This document shows positions 33,975-46,087 of a stretch of 64,000 nt of DNA, one piece after another. The DNA comes from Schistocerca nitens (taxonomy: Eukaryota; Arthropoda; Insecta; Orthoptera; Acrididae), in NCBI RefSeq assembly GCF_023898315.1, contig NC_064615.1:1189312759-1189376758 (forward strand). The letters run 5' to 3'. Position 1 is the stretch's first letter. Each line of letters starts with the position of its first letter. Below the pieces are notes generated by a model that saw only the letters and a list, made by a program, of their open reading frames with translations, was not told the DNA's origin and searched no databases. A program made the position numbers and the translations under genes.

Positions 33975-35880
33975 CAATCTTCAAACAACTTACGGGTATT
34001 CAGCCAGGTAATATTTTCAGCGACCGCTGATATTTTGGCGGCAGTACACCCTTCCATTTTCAAGGCATACTGCAATGGGCAGGAGATGTACAGGCAAATT
34101 TAAAACACATTATTTACCTCTACGGTGAGGAAATGTATTGGTTTTTATGAAATTTCGATAAACTTTGTAGCTGTTGAGTTAGACTGCAATGTGATTTGTC
34201 GTTTTTATTGAGGTGTTGTGATGAAAATCATGTCCCAACATTTGCCAAGGTTGTGCACCATATTAATTCTCCTGCCGCCAATCGCATTAAGCTTGGCTCT
34301 TGTTCGTGAAAGGATTTGTTTTACTCATCGACTTTTGGATTCTGTTTCCAAAGAATTGTTTCATTTCCATTTAATGGTTGCTTCGAAATTGTCTGATTTC
34401 ACTTGGGATTGGTTGGACAGTGCCTAATGGACTCAAGCCGACTGGAAATACAATTCTGTTACTGGAAAAGTTGAACGCTTTCATCGCTCAGAGTCTGATG
34501 TTATATCTCGACGTTCTGTGATAAATGTCACAAAGAAATCTTTTGACAACGCAACCTTATACATGCTTTGGAAGTGTTTAAATTTTACACCCACATTGAA
34601 GGGTTTGCTGGTAGTTGATTTTATTAGTTCAATTGAACAGGCAGTTTGCAAACTACCTCCTGACACTGCAGAGGAGGTTAGGACGGAGGCATGCCGTGTG
34701 TTGACTAGGGCTCATCCACCCAAGAGTAATCTAACAGCAGCAGACAGGGCTGCTTTAGGCTTTCTCACAGTTGAACCTGATATTGTTATTTTACCTGCAG
34801 ACAAGGGCAATGCCACTGTTATTTTAAACAAACAGGATTATGTACAAAAGATGCAACATTTACTATATGACTCAGTGAATCGCAGAATTGATGCGGACCC
34901 CACAAAAAGTATTGAGAGGAAGACCAACAGCCTCCTGAAGAAAAGTGGTTTGTCGCAGGACACTACCAAGAGTCCTAACACCTATAGTGCTCTTCCCCCC
35001 TAGGTTATATGGCCTTCCGAAGGTACGCAAGGAAGGGGTTCCTTTCCGTCCTATAGTGGGTAATATTGGCACTCTGACATAACATGTAGCCAAGCATCTT
35101 GCTTCTTTGTCGAGTCCACAAGTTGGTCAGTGTGAACATCATATCAGGAACTCTGCTGATTTTTTTATGTCATTTGGAGGGACTGCGGTTCAATGACTGA
35201 TATTTTAGTAAGTTTCGATGTGGTCTCTCTCTTCACTCGTGTTCCTCTGTCTGATTCGTTGCGGTTAGCTGAGGTTAGGTTCGGTGCTGAATTAATCTCT
35301 TTCGGCATGTGTTGACATCCTCTTACTTTTTATTCAATAACCAGTATTACGAACAGACAGATGGAGTTGCGATGGGTAGTCCATTGTCTCCTGTGATTGC
35401 AAATTTGTTTATGGAAGACATCGAGGAATGTGCATTGGAGTGGGCACCTTTGAAACCCGCCTGTTTCTTCAGATATGTTAACGATACTTTTGTTGTTTGG
35501 CCTCATGGTAGGGAGAATTTGAATGCCTCTGTAGAACATCTGAACTCGGTCCACCCGAACATTCGTTTTACGATCGATGTGGAAGAGGATGGTTGCCTTC
35601 CTTTTCTTGACTTTTGCTTAGGAGTAAGAATGATGGATCATTGGGACATGCAGTTTACAGGAAACATACTCAAATCGACTGGTATTTACAGGTTAATAGT
35701 TCTAAAGGTGAAGGGGTACTTCGTATCTTGGTACAAAGGGCATACATCGTTTCTGACACTGAGACTTTGCCAGCTGAGCTGTCCCATCTTGAAGTTACGT
35801 TTCGTCAAAATGGTTATAGTGATAGACAGATTGAACGTGTGTTGTGCTAGCGACCAACTGTGCTTTGGGTGATTGATGAT
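33975..35880 (+). mobile_element. Penelope-like element 1 (PLE1), left part with RT
   Basis: PLE RT reads on the plus strand from about 34215. Conserved parts are SNLTAADRAALGFL (34727-34765) and DIVILPADKGNATVILNKQD (34780-34840), then RLYGLPKVRKEG (35000-35035). Next are GVAMGSPLSPVIANLFMEDI (35365-35425), FFRYVNDTFVVWP (35465-35500; the usual YVDD-type box has Asn at its first Asp) and FTIDVEEDGCLPFLDF. An inverted copy of the element's own right end lies at about 33975-34095. The element is broken in several places and split at 35880 by LINE copy D. Confidence 0.88.
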
Positions 35881-36541
35881 AAGTTGGCTGGTTTAATAGA
35901 GGGGCGAAGGGACCAAACTATGAGGTCATCGGTCCCTTGTTCCTAATAAAACAATGCCACAAGTGTGAGAATAAAATGGATGAGACATATAATACAAAAC
36001 AGAAAGAAAGGAAAAACCACACGAACGAAGGAAAGGCAACGAACCCTAAAAGGAACAAAAGAGGACAAGAAAACAATAGAGATGATAGAAACAGAAGGGA
36101 GTAAAACAGGAAAGCAGATTACAGTGGCTGGCCGACCACGAGAATAAAAAGGAGAAGCCAGCCACTCTGCAACACATTAAAACTTCCACCCTAAAATCAC
36201 AAGGGTGGACGACACAGAGGGACAAAGGACACGCTCTAAAACCTACATAGAAGTATAAAACCCACTCTCATGGATGAAACTTAAGCTGCTGCTGAGGCGT
36301 CGTCACCTGACACCGAAGGTAGGGAGCTGGGAAAGTTAAAAGTCTGCCGAAGAGTGGCTAAAAGTGGGCAGTCCAGCAACAGCTGGATGACTGTCATTTG
36401 GGAGTCACAGTGACACAGAGGTGGGTCCTAGCCACTGAGTAGGTGACCATGCCTTAGCCATGTATGGGGAATGTGGAGCCTGCAGAGGACAACCGATTCC
36501 CTGCGAGAGGACCGCACGGAAGCCTTCCGCACATTCGTCAT

Positions 36542-39500
36542 CTACTTAATGATACACAGCTTGTTGTGCGTCCTGTTATGCCATTCTGTCTCCCAAACCC
36601 TGAAAACCCTGCGACGTAAGACAGAACGCAGGTCAGCTTTGGAGATGCCCATCTCCAGGACACAGATGGACTCCTGGATGGACGCTAACAGAGGATGGCG
36701 AGGGTAGCATCGGTCAATAGCTTGTCGGCTGCTCAATGAGTCAGTACACAGCAGAAATGACGCGCCAGAGCATTAGCGGATGTGTTCAAGAGCACGAGAT
36801 ATGGCCGCCAGCTCTGCAGTAAAAACACTGCAGCCATCTGGCAAGGAGTGCTGCTCAATATGTCTTCAACAAACATACGCAAAGCCTATGTGATCATCAA
36901 CCATCGAGCCCCGGAACACGTAAAGAATTGAGAGGAAGTGACAGTGGAGAGCCGCAGGGTTAACGGAGTCCTTAGCGCCACGTGAAAGGTCCAGACGAAG
37001 CTGCAGCCGAGGCGTACACTATGGAGGCGTACGTGATCAGACTGCAAGCAGAGGTGGTAAAGGGAAGGGACTCTAGTTCAGAGAGAAGGGACTGCATGCG
37101 AACCGCAATCGTTAACCCAGATCTGGGCCGCCAATGCAGGAGATGGACTGCCGCGGGTAGGGAAAGGAGATGGTAATTCGGATGCTCAGGAGAACTACGA
37201 ATGTGTGCAACATAACTGGCGAGCAGTTGTGCACATCTGATCTGCAATGGAGGAACCCCAGCCTCCACCGGTACGCTGGTCACCGGACTCGTCCTACAAG
37301 CTCCTGTCGCTAGTCATATCCCACAGTGGTGCACAGGGTGGAGTAAATTCAACACTGACGGTGCTGCTGAACCATAAACCACAATCCCATAGTCAAATCG
37401 GGATTGGACAAGGGCTCTGTAGAGCTGCAGCTGCGTAGAGCGATCTGCACCCCAATTGGTGTTGCTCAGGCAACGGAGGACATTGAGGTGCTGCCAGCAC
37501 TTCTGCTTAAGCTGACAAAGATGAGGAAGCCAAGTCAACTGAATGTCGAAAACCAGTCCTAAGAATCGATATGTCTCCACTACAGTGAGGGGAACGTCAC
37601 GAAGGTAAAGTTCTGGGACCGGATGAACGGTACGATGCCGACAGAAGAACAAGACAAATTACTTTGCGGGTGAAAACTGGAAGCCGTGGGCTAGAGCCCA
37701 TGACTGCACCTTGTGGCTGGCTCCCTGTAGGTGATGCTCAGCAACACCAGTACTGGAGAAGCAGTACAAAATGCAGAAGTTGTCTGCATACAGAGAAGGT
37801 GAGACGGAGGGCCCGACAGCTGCTGCTAGACCATTAATGGCCACTAAAAATAGAGAGACACTCAATACAGAGCCCTGCGGGACACCGTTCTCCTGGATAC
37901 GGATGGAACTTTGGGAGGCACCAAGTTGGACACGGAAAGTACCAAGTGACAGGAAGTTTTGGATAAAAATTGGGAGCAGGCCCCGGAGACCCCACTCGTA
38001 CAATGTGGCAACAATATGATGCCGCCAGGTCATGTCGTATGCTTTACGTAAGTAAAAAAAAAAGACAGCAACCAAGTGTTGCCATCTGGAAAAGGCTGTT
38101 TGGATGGCAGACTCAAGGGACACAAGATTATCAGTGGTAGAGCGATCCTGGCAGAAGCCGCCCTGACACGGAGCCAGTAGGCCACGTGACTCCAGGACCC
38201 AACCCAACTGCCGACACGCCATACGTTCCAGCAGCTTACAAAGAATGTTGGTGAGGCCGATGGGCCGATAGTTATCCACATCAAGTGAGTTTTTACCGGG
38301 TTTGAGCACCGGAATGATGATGCTCTCCCACCACTGCGACGGAAAGACGTCATCGCACCAGATCCAGTTGAAGACAATGACGATATGTCGCTTGCAGTCA
38401 GATGAGAGATGTTTAATCATCTGGCTGTGGACCTGCTCAGGCCCGGGAGCTGTGTCGGGGCAATGTGCAAGGGCACTGAGGAGCTCCCACTGTAAATGGG
38501 GCGTTATAGGATTCACTGTGGCATGTAGTGAATGAGAGGATGTTCCCTTCTAGCTACCGTTTGAGAGTACGAAAAGCTGGGGGGGCTAATTCTCCGACGC
38601 AGAGGCTCGAGCAAAAAACTCGGCCAAGTGCTCGGCAATCGCGTTTGCATCGGTAGATAACACGCCATTTATGGTAACACCAGGAACACCTGTTGGGTGT
38701 CTGGTACCCGGAAGCATGTCTTGACATTTGCCCAGATTTGGGAAGGTGACGTATGGCATCCAATCGTCGAGACGTATTTCTCCCAACACTCCTGCTTCTG
38801 TCGTCTGATAAGTTGGCGTATGAGGGAACGGAGCCCTTTAAAGACTATGAGATGCTCCAGGTAAGGGTGCCCCTTATGCTGCTGTAGAGCTCACTGACGT
38901 TCCTTAATTCCTTCAGCGACTTAGGCGACCACCATGGGACTGCCTTACGCCTCGGGCACCCTAAAGAGCGAGGGATCGGATTTACTGCTGCAGAAACGAT
39001 TGTTGTATTCACCTGCTCAACCATCACATCGATGTTACCGTGTGGGGGAGATTCCGTGGTGACAGCAGAGGTGAAAGTTTCCCAGTCCGCCTTGTTTAAA
39101 GCCCATCTGGGTAGGCATCCGTGGGCCTGTCGCTGGGGCAGTGACAGGAAGATGGGGGAAGTGGTCACTACCACACAGGTCGTCATGTGCTCTCCAGTGA
39201 ACAGATGGGAGAAGTCCTGGGCTGCAAATTGATAAATCAATGGCCGAGTAACTACCTCGGGCCACACTGAGATGCGCCCCAGTATTTAAAAGGCACAGGT
39301 CGAACTGAGACAGTTCGATATCTCTGCCTCGGCCAGTAAGCACAGTGCCACCCCACAAAGGGTTATGGGCGCTAAAATCTCCCAAAAGTAGGAAAGGTTT
39401 AGGGAGTTGATCAATCAGTGCAGCTAATACATTCAGGGGTACTGCACCATCAGGAGGAAGATATACATTGCAGACAGTTATTTCCTGTGTCGTTCCTAAC

Positions 39501-39801
39501 CTGACAGTCACCGATTCGAGAGGGGGTTTGAAGGGGGCACAATGTCACTACAGACTGAATTTAGGACATAAACGCAAACTCCACCTGACACTCAATTATA
39601 GTCGCTACGATTCCTGTAATATCCCTTACAGCGGCGGAGGGTAGGGGTCTGTACTGCCGGGAAACAGGTTTCGTGGAGGGCAATGCAGATAGCAGGTGTA
39701 AAGCTCAACAGTTGCCATAGCTCAGCCAGGTGGTGGAAAAAACTGCCGCAATTCCACTGGAGGATGACGTCATCGTGAGAGACTGGGAAGGCATGGAACA
39801 T
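36542..39801 (-). pseudogene. ORF2 of LINE copy D (endonuclease, RT, RNase H)
   Basis: The endonuclease shows ILQWNCGSFFHHLAELWQLL (39592-39801), ITVCNVYLPPDG, LLLGDFSAHNPLWGG (39035-39511) and SDHFPHLPVT. The best open RT piece spans 37659-38516 (285 codons). It has APGPEQVHSQMIKHLSSDCK, VLKPGKNSLDVDNYRPIGLT, RKAYDMTWRHHIVATLYEWG, ENGVPQGSVLSVSLFLVAIN and SLYADNFCILYC. The YADD box is thus YADN, and the motif A Asp is lost next to a poly-A run at 38047-38057. RNase H remnants span 36542-37283. Loss of both RT Asp residues plus frameshifts means no active enzyme. Confidence 0.82.
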
Positions 39802-40057
39802 TCAATGAGGTAGTTTATGTTTCTGAGTCACCTGCTGCCACCGACTTATTGCCTGAGCAGTCTATGTCCACTGTGTCTGAGGGTCTAGCATGATCTAGAT
39901 CCTCAACGGACGCCAAACTCTCCACCCCATCCTCAGATGCAGAGCTTGTAGGTAGCGGTGGTGTGGGTGCCACCTCCATTTCCTTGGTCTTAGGGGTTTT
40001 CTTTTTGGATTTCTCTCGCTGCTACTGGGGTTTCCACGGCTGGGAGGATTTCACTGG

Positions 40058-41521
40058 CTAAGTCTCCGGGACTGAGGATGAGCATGAAGCCCTAGGGCCA
40101 GATGCTTTTTGGCTCTTCAGCCACTGGCAGGTGTCATTTTTCCCACTAGCAGAAACCTGGGAATGGAGTGACCCAAGGGACCCTTTCCTAGCAGGAGAAG
40201 CCCAAGAAGACTTACGCTTCTCAGGCTTGCAAGTGGGGACGGACGTCCCTGCTGCAGGAGCAACAGGGAGGGAAATGCCCCCCACCATCAAGGGGGCATG
40301 TGTAGTCTTCTGCCTCTGAGAGGTGACTGGGGTCGGAGGAGCTGATGGTGCCAGAAATGTTGTACCAGCAGCGTAAGACGATGTCATACGCGCAGGATGC
40401 AGGCGTTCAAACTTTCTCTTAGCCTCAGTGTAGGTCAGTCGGTCCAGGGTCTTATATTCCATGATTTTCCTTTCTTTCTGGACAATCCTGCAGTCTGGTG
40501 AGCAAGTCGAATGGTGCTCTCCACAGATGAAACAGATTGGAGGCGGGTCACAAATTGGGATGCGATGGACGGTCACAATCTCGACAGGTGGGGCTGGAAG
40601 TACAGCAGGAAGACATATGGCCGAACTTCCAGCACTTAAAGCACCAAATCGGGGGAGGTGGTGGTGGTGGTTAGTGTTTAACGTCCCGTCGACAACGAGG
40701 TCATTAGAGACGGAGCGCAAGCTCGGGAAGGATTGGGAAGGAAATCGGCCGTGCCCTTTCAAAGGAACCATCCCGGCATTTGCCTGAAACGATTTAGGGA
40801 AATCATGGAAAACCTAAATCAGGATGGCCGGAGACGGGATTGAACCGTCGTCCTCCCGAATGCGAGTCCAGTGTGCTAACAACTGCGCCACCTCGCTCGG
40901 TCGGGGGAGGGATATAGGTCACAGCACTAGACTATCACCTTGACCTTCTCAGGCGATGTGTCACCCTCAAAGGCCAAAATGAAGGCACAGGTGATAACCC
41001 GGTTATCCCTCGGACCCCGATGGATGCACAGGACGAAATGAACACCTCGCCGCTCTAAATTGGCACGCAGCTCGTCATCAGACTGCAAAAGAAGGTCCCT
41101 GTGGAATATAATGCCCTGGACCATATTTAAGCTCTTATGAGGTGTGATGGTTACAGAAACATCCCCTAGCTTGTGACAAGCGAGTAATGCCCGTGACTGG
41201 GCAGACGATGCTTTTTTAATCAAGACTGACCCAGACCTCATTTTTGGCAAGCCATCCACCTTCACAAACTTGTCCTTTAAATGCTCAACAAAAAACTGAG
41301 CCTTCGTTGTCATGAAAGATTCCCCCATCAGCTCTTGAACATATAAGGTACTGGGGCGAATAAGATCTGCTGCCATCCTTAGCCTGACATTCCTCCCATG
41401 GTGTGGCCAGGGAGGGTAACGATTTGGGGTCATACCTCTGTGCATTGAATTGAACTCGTGTACACTTAGAGACTACTAGTGTTTCACCACCAGCAAAAGA
41501 TGATGGACTACACTTCATCAC
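40058..41521 (-). pseudogene. ORF1 of LINE copy D, split by a SINE
   Basis: The upstream half is open at 40927-41445 (172 codons). It contains KAQFFVEHLKDKFVKVDGLP, VTITPHKSLNMVQGIIFHRD and CAFILAFEGDTSPEKVKVIV, a nucleocapsid-type pre-zinc-knuckle region. The downstream half (40058-40640) has CFICGEHHSTCSPDC (zinc knuckle) and a Pro/Ser-rich tail. The SINE at 40659-40900 lies between them, so ORF1 was interrupted after this LINE had inserted. Confidence 0.75.
40659..40900 (-). mobile_element. tRNA-derived SINE (family 1) in LINE copy D
   Basis: It is flanked by a perfect 10-bp duplication TCGGGGGAGG (40649-40658 and 40901-40910). The minus-strand tRNA-like head (GGCGCAGTTG and GGTTCAATCCC) lies at about 40830-40895. 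The left end is a TGG run with GTTTAACGTCCCGTCGACAA. This is the third layer of a nest: PLE1, then LINE D, then SINE. Confidence 0.92.
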
Positions 41522-42138
41522 ATGTCATCCACCCTGATGCCACCCACTCCGACCAGGGGCCCTCCCCACGGGTGCCACCCAGCCGCAGCAAGTGCCACCT
41601 GGCAGGATGGCCATTGCCGGGAGTCCTGATGCCCCAGGGGGATGGGCATCTACCCCTTGGCATACGTGGGGAGTTAAAGGCGCAGGCATCAGCGGAGCGA
41701 TCCCTGTGTGGTCAAGGGGCTACAACCAACAGGGTACATGGCAACACCACCACAACGGACTGGCTACCGTGCTGAATATCAGGTGTAAAGAAGTCAATGG
41801 TCATCGTCGACACAGAAAGTGACACTGCATGGTGCTTGGTGGAAAACGCACCCAGGAAGGTGTCCTCACCCAAGAGATGGTGAATGGGTGGGGCTGCAAT
41901 GCAATGACAAGAAAGTGGCCTAAAGATCTCAATGCACGATGTACACCATGCACCTTGTAAGGCACCCTTCCTCAATTGGCTCGCTCTTCGGGAAAAATTT
42001 GAAGAATGGAAGTCAAACCCTACAGGGGACCATCACATAAGGCCGAAACATGAGAGACTCCTTTTAGTTGCCCCTTACGACAGGCAGGAATACCTCGGCC
42101 CTATTCTAATCCCTGGACCCACAGGGGGATGGGGATTG

Positions 42139-42895
42139 TTGATGATTCTGAGTCGACACCTAAGTCTACTGTGTTTTTGCCTTACGTGGGAAGCACTCAA
42201 CAAGATCGGTTGTATTTTAAGGAAATACAATGTGAAATGTGTTTTCCGACCTCCATCTAAAATTAAAGTGCTTTTGGGTCCTGTTAAGGATTATCTTGGT
42301 TTGCGTAAGGCGGGTGTATATTGCATTCCTTGTAGCTGTGGCATGGCATATATTGGTCAAACTATCAGGACCGTGGAGGACTGATGTACTGAGCATAAAT
42401 GGCACACTATTATGGCAGCCAAGTAGATCTGCTATTGCTAAACATTGCTTAGATACTTGTCACCTCATGCTTTATAACAACACCGAGATATTGGCATGCA
42501 CATCCAGCTATTGGGACAGTGTTATTAAGGAGGCAGTTGAGATTATATTAGCAAGCAACCTTGTAAACAGGGATGGAAGTTTTTGTTTAAACTCTGTTTG
42601 GAATCCTGCTCTCTCCCTAGTCAAAAAATAGGGATAGAGTCAATATTACCTCACCTGCTAGTTCATAGTCTCAGTATCGATATCTCTGACTTTGGTCATC
42701 TTTGGTGGCACTAGTGTTCAGTGTGTGTTATCTTTCCTGCATCAGTCTAAGAGCGGAGGTTTAAATTTGCCTGTACATCGCCTGTCCGCTGCAGTTTGCT
42801 TGAAAATGGCAGGGTGTACTCCCGCTGAAATATTGGTGGTTGCTGAAAATATTACCTGTCTGAATGCCTGTAAGTTGTTTGAAAATAGAGAGATC
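42139..42895 (+). mobile_element. Penelope-like element 1 (PLE1), right part with GIY-YIG endonuclease
   Basis: After LINE copy D the element resumes in plus sense. LGLRKAGVYCIPCSCGMAYI, then GQT (42295-42360), is the GIY-YIG nuclease motif of PLEs. IAKHCLDTCH and EAVEIILASNLVNRDGSFCL (42425-42600) form the C-terminus. The 3' end (42775-42895) contains CTTGAAAATGGCAGGGTGTA and GCTGAAAATATTACCTG, which recur inverted at the left end. The 8-bp TTGATGAT duplication (35873-35880 and 42139-42146) marks the LINE insertion. Confidence 0.88.
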
Positions 42896-43864
42896 TGTTC
42901 ACCCAGTGTTGTAATTGCTACATAAGAGCACCAAAATACAGACGAGTTCTTTATAAAGCAGATATGTCATTTCGTAACTCAAATACTTCCAAGCTCTCTT
43001 CCAGCCCTCAACCCTCTGCAGACAGAGAAGTCACAAGGCAAGAGTTGGTGGTGCTGCATAGCAAGGTCCATTGCATGAAAACAATTATGTAAAGACAATT
43101 GTACAAGAAAATAGTTAAGGTAAAAAAATATCATCAATAGCAGCAGAGTGACAGACTGTTTGGAAACTAACACATTTTCTGGACTCTGTACAGCTTTAGA
43201 GTGGCCATTTTACATTGCAAAAGACATAGTTATGAGGCTAGGTGCTCCTCATATGGACTTCTTCAATGTCAGACTATTTACTCATGTTGATTATTTTACC
43301 TTCTAAATAATAAACAATGAACTGAAGTTACGAGACATGCACTACCAATGGAAGTACAACTGAAATCAAACTCTTAAGTTAGTTACTTTATATTTTCACT
43401 ATAATTATTAACCTATAAATGCTGGACGATGTCTGCTACATCAGCTGAGTCTGGGGTTGAGTTTGTTTTTCTGTCAATTTTTTGAAGTGTCAAAGTGAGC
43501 ATTGAGACAAAGCACAGCACAGGGCACTTATATTAAGTAAATATAATGCAAGTGACAAAAAGGGTCAAAGACTCATTATACTGGTTGTGTCGGAAAGACT
43601 GGATGAACAACAAAATCTCCGATGTATTTTACAAGAGTTAAATCAGTTTATGTCAAATGCTAAATACTCTACTAATTAAAATCAATGTTTAAGAAAAAGA
43701 TCTATCACAATCAAGTTTTGAGGCTGGAATATTCTAAAATGATACTGGACTGGCTCCCAGGTTCCTCTATTGTGCCAACGTAGTGTCATAAATTGATATA
43801 AAGTATATTTACTAAGTAATTTCCTTAGTCCATTGTATTTTCATGAACGTTTCTTCCTTCACTG
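42896..43864. other. Gene-free stretch
   Basis: AT-rich sequence with no recognised gene or repeat. Confidence 0.45.
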
Positions 43865-44043
43865 TAATTACTCAATGGAAAATTTAGGGTGGAATGTAAC
43901 AATATCATGAAAAGGAAAGTTGCCACTCACCAGATTCGGGAGATACTGAGTTGCAGGAGGAGGGGGGCGGGGGGGGGGAGACCATCACAAATAAAGCTTT
44001 CAGCCCTTAAGGCCTTCATCAAAAAATTGATAATAGATGAATG

Positions 44044-44092
<49 letters not shown>

Positions 44093-44885
44093 CTGCAGTC
44101 TCGGGTATTTGCAGCAATACTGCGAGCAGCAGCAAGCAGCACCACTGCATGATGGGAGGCTGGCACAGGGAAGGGGAGGGATAGTAGGGTAGGGGTGACT
44201 GACAGCGACGTGCAGCTGGTGAGTGTGCAGGGGTGAGGTGGAGAGAGGGTAGGAGGGCAGCTATGTGCAGTTGGGAGGTTAGACGGAGGGCACGGGAGAG
44301 GTGGAGAAGAGGGGCAGGGGAGGTAGTGGACAAGGAGAGAAATGCGATGGGTGCAATGGTGGAACGAGCGCCGTATAGTGTCGGAATGGGAACAGGGAGG
44401 CTGGATGGGTGAGGACAATGACTAACAAAGGTTGCGAGGAGGGTTACGGGAATGTAGGATATATTGCAGGGAAAGTTCCCACCTGTGCAATTCAGGACAG
44501 CTGGTGATGGTGGGAAGGATCCATATGGCACAGGATGTGAAGATGTCATTGAAATTAAGAACGTCATGTTGGGCGGTGTGCCGGCTGTGGGGTAGTCCAG
44601 CTGTTTCTTGCCCACAGTTTGTTAGCGACCATCCGTGCTCACAGACAGCTTGTCAGTTGTCGTGCCCACATAAAATGCAGCACAGTGGTTGCAGCTTAGC
44701 TTGCAAATCACATGACTGGTTTCACAGGTAGGTCTGCCTTTGATGGGGTAGGTGATGTTTCTGACTGGACTGGAGTACGGTAGTGGTGGGACGACGTATG
44801 GGACAGGTCTTGCCTCTAGGTCTATTACAGGGGTATGAGCCATAAGGTAATGGGCTGGGAGCAACTGAATTACATTCTCTGCCAG
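43865..44885 (-). mobile_element. Penelope-like element 2 fragment (endonuclease linker and 3' end)
   Basis: On the minus strand, 44622-44897 reads as the PLE endonuclease linker and GIY-YIG region (TCETSHVICKLSCNHCAAFY, then VGTTTDKLSVSTDGR). A C-terminus and long Pro/Ser-rich 3' region follow to about 44100. A (CA)n run (44045-44091) follows, and then the fold-back family end (AAAGCTTTCAGCCCTTAAGG back to TAGGGTGGAATGTAACAAT at 43885). RT is absent. At about 44885 it abuts another PLE2 piece in the opposite orientation. Confidence 0.75.
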
Positions 44886-45193
44886 GGTTTCGACCACCTC
44901 TCATTGTGCCCTGAAATGAGAAATGTCCTGCCCACTATCCTTCCTACCCATCCCACAGTGGTATTCCACCATCCACCGAACATACACGATATACCTGTCC
45001 ATCCCTACACAACCCCTGTAATAGACCTAAATGCAAGACCTGTTCCATATACCCTCCCACCACCACCACCACCAACTCCCAAGCACTGCTCTGTCTGCCA
45101 CCCCTACCCTATTATCCCTACCCTCCCTGCATCAGCCTCTTCCTTACCCCCACCCAGTTGCCAGTACCATCTTGCACTCGTGCTGCTGTTCGC
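44886..45193 (+). mobile_element. Penelope-like element 2 fragment, opposite orientation
   Basis: Plus-strand reading QLNYILCQGFDHLSLCPEMR, VVFHHPPNIHDIPVHPYTTP and VIDLNARPVPY corresponds to the segment just before GIY-YIG in the 61.4-61.8 kb copy (EQLNHILHQGFDYLLPCSEI). It is broken. The part from 45011 forms the left arm of a palindrome. Confidence 0.7.
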
Positions 45194-45403
45194 GCGCAGT
45201 CTCGGGCAACTGTAGCCACACTGCGAACAGCAGCACTAGTGCAAGATGGTACTGGCAACTGGGTGGGGGTAAGGAAGAGGCTGATGCAGGGAGGGTAGGG
45301 ATAATAGGGTAGGGGTGGCAGACAGAGCAGTGCTTGGGAGTTGGTGGTGGTGGTGGTGGGAGGGTATATGGAACAGGTCTTGCATTTAGGTCTATTACAG
45401 GGG

Positions 45404-45405
<2 letters not shown>
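45011..45405. repeat. Near-perfect palindrome, 183-bp arms, 29-bp spacer
   Basis: The left arm is 45011-45193 and the right arm 45223-45405. The right arm is the reverse complement of the left over its whole length. The only difference I found is CACTCGTG against CACTAGTG beside the spacer (45194-45222). The arms are PLE2 linker sequence. A (TG)n run starts exactly at the outer end of the right arm (45405-45459). Confidence 0.92.
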
Positions 45406-45465
<60 letters not shown>

Positions 45466-45610
45466 GTTGGTCATCTATTTTTGACGAAGGCATTATGGGC
45501 AGAAAGCTTTATTTGTGACAGTCTTTTTGTTGTATCTATCTGTGACTCAGCATCTCATCTCAACTGTATTGTGAGTAGAAACTTTTCTTTTCATTATACT
45601 CTCACTGTGA
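45405..45610 (+). mobile_element. (TG)n run and fold-back family end
   Basis: (TG)n at 45405-45459 is followed by ATCTATTTTTGACGAAGGCA, GAAAGCTTTATTTGTGACAG, CTCAGCATCTCATCTCAACT and TTTCTTTTCATTATA. This is the inverted counterpart of the family end at 43865-44040, so the whole PLE2 block is bracketed by inverted ends. Confidence 0.75.
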
Positions 45611-46031
45611 TCACAGTAGCTGTCCTCAACAACACTGCACCATGCACTTTAGTGCAAAATATGAAAGACAGTGGAGAATATTTCACCAGAAGCATTTAGT
45701 GAAATATTCTTCATACATTTATTAAACATAACAAATTATCTGCCCAGTGGTTGTTATATTAATGATCACTTTTACTTCCATCGGATTAGATATTCCACAC
45801 TAAGCAAAAATCTACAAAAAATATGCTGCTTCGTATGTTCTAATTTGCTACAGTCAACTTTTTTTTCCTGAGAGTAGGCTAGTAGAAAATTTCAGAGTTC
45901 TGGATGGAAAATATCCATGAACAGTGAAACATACAATGGCTGGATTTTGCACATGAATTTGGACAAACTTGTTCCCCCAGCTTTGTTTCCTAGAGCACAC
46001 TTTTTTCTGTACTGAAAAGTTCTGTCAGGAC

Positions 46032-46087
<56 letters not shown>

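Larger units (their letters stand above)
35881..42138 (-). mobile_element. I-like LINE, copy D, apparently full length, inserted in PLE1
   Basis: It is flanked by TTGATGAT (35873-35880 and 42139-42146). The 3' end is at the left (GGACCAAACTATGAGGTCAT). The 5' end is at the right, where on the minus strand CCTGTCGTAAGGGGCAACTA and AAAAGGAGTCTCTCATG lie at about 42040-42090. Order in transcript sense: 5' region, ORF1, endonuclease, RT, RNase H, 3' UTR. It is about 6.0 kb without its SINE (40659-40900). It belongs to the same family as copies A and B, and is younger than PLE1. Confidence 0.88.
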
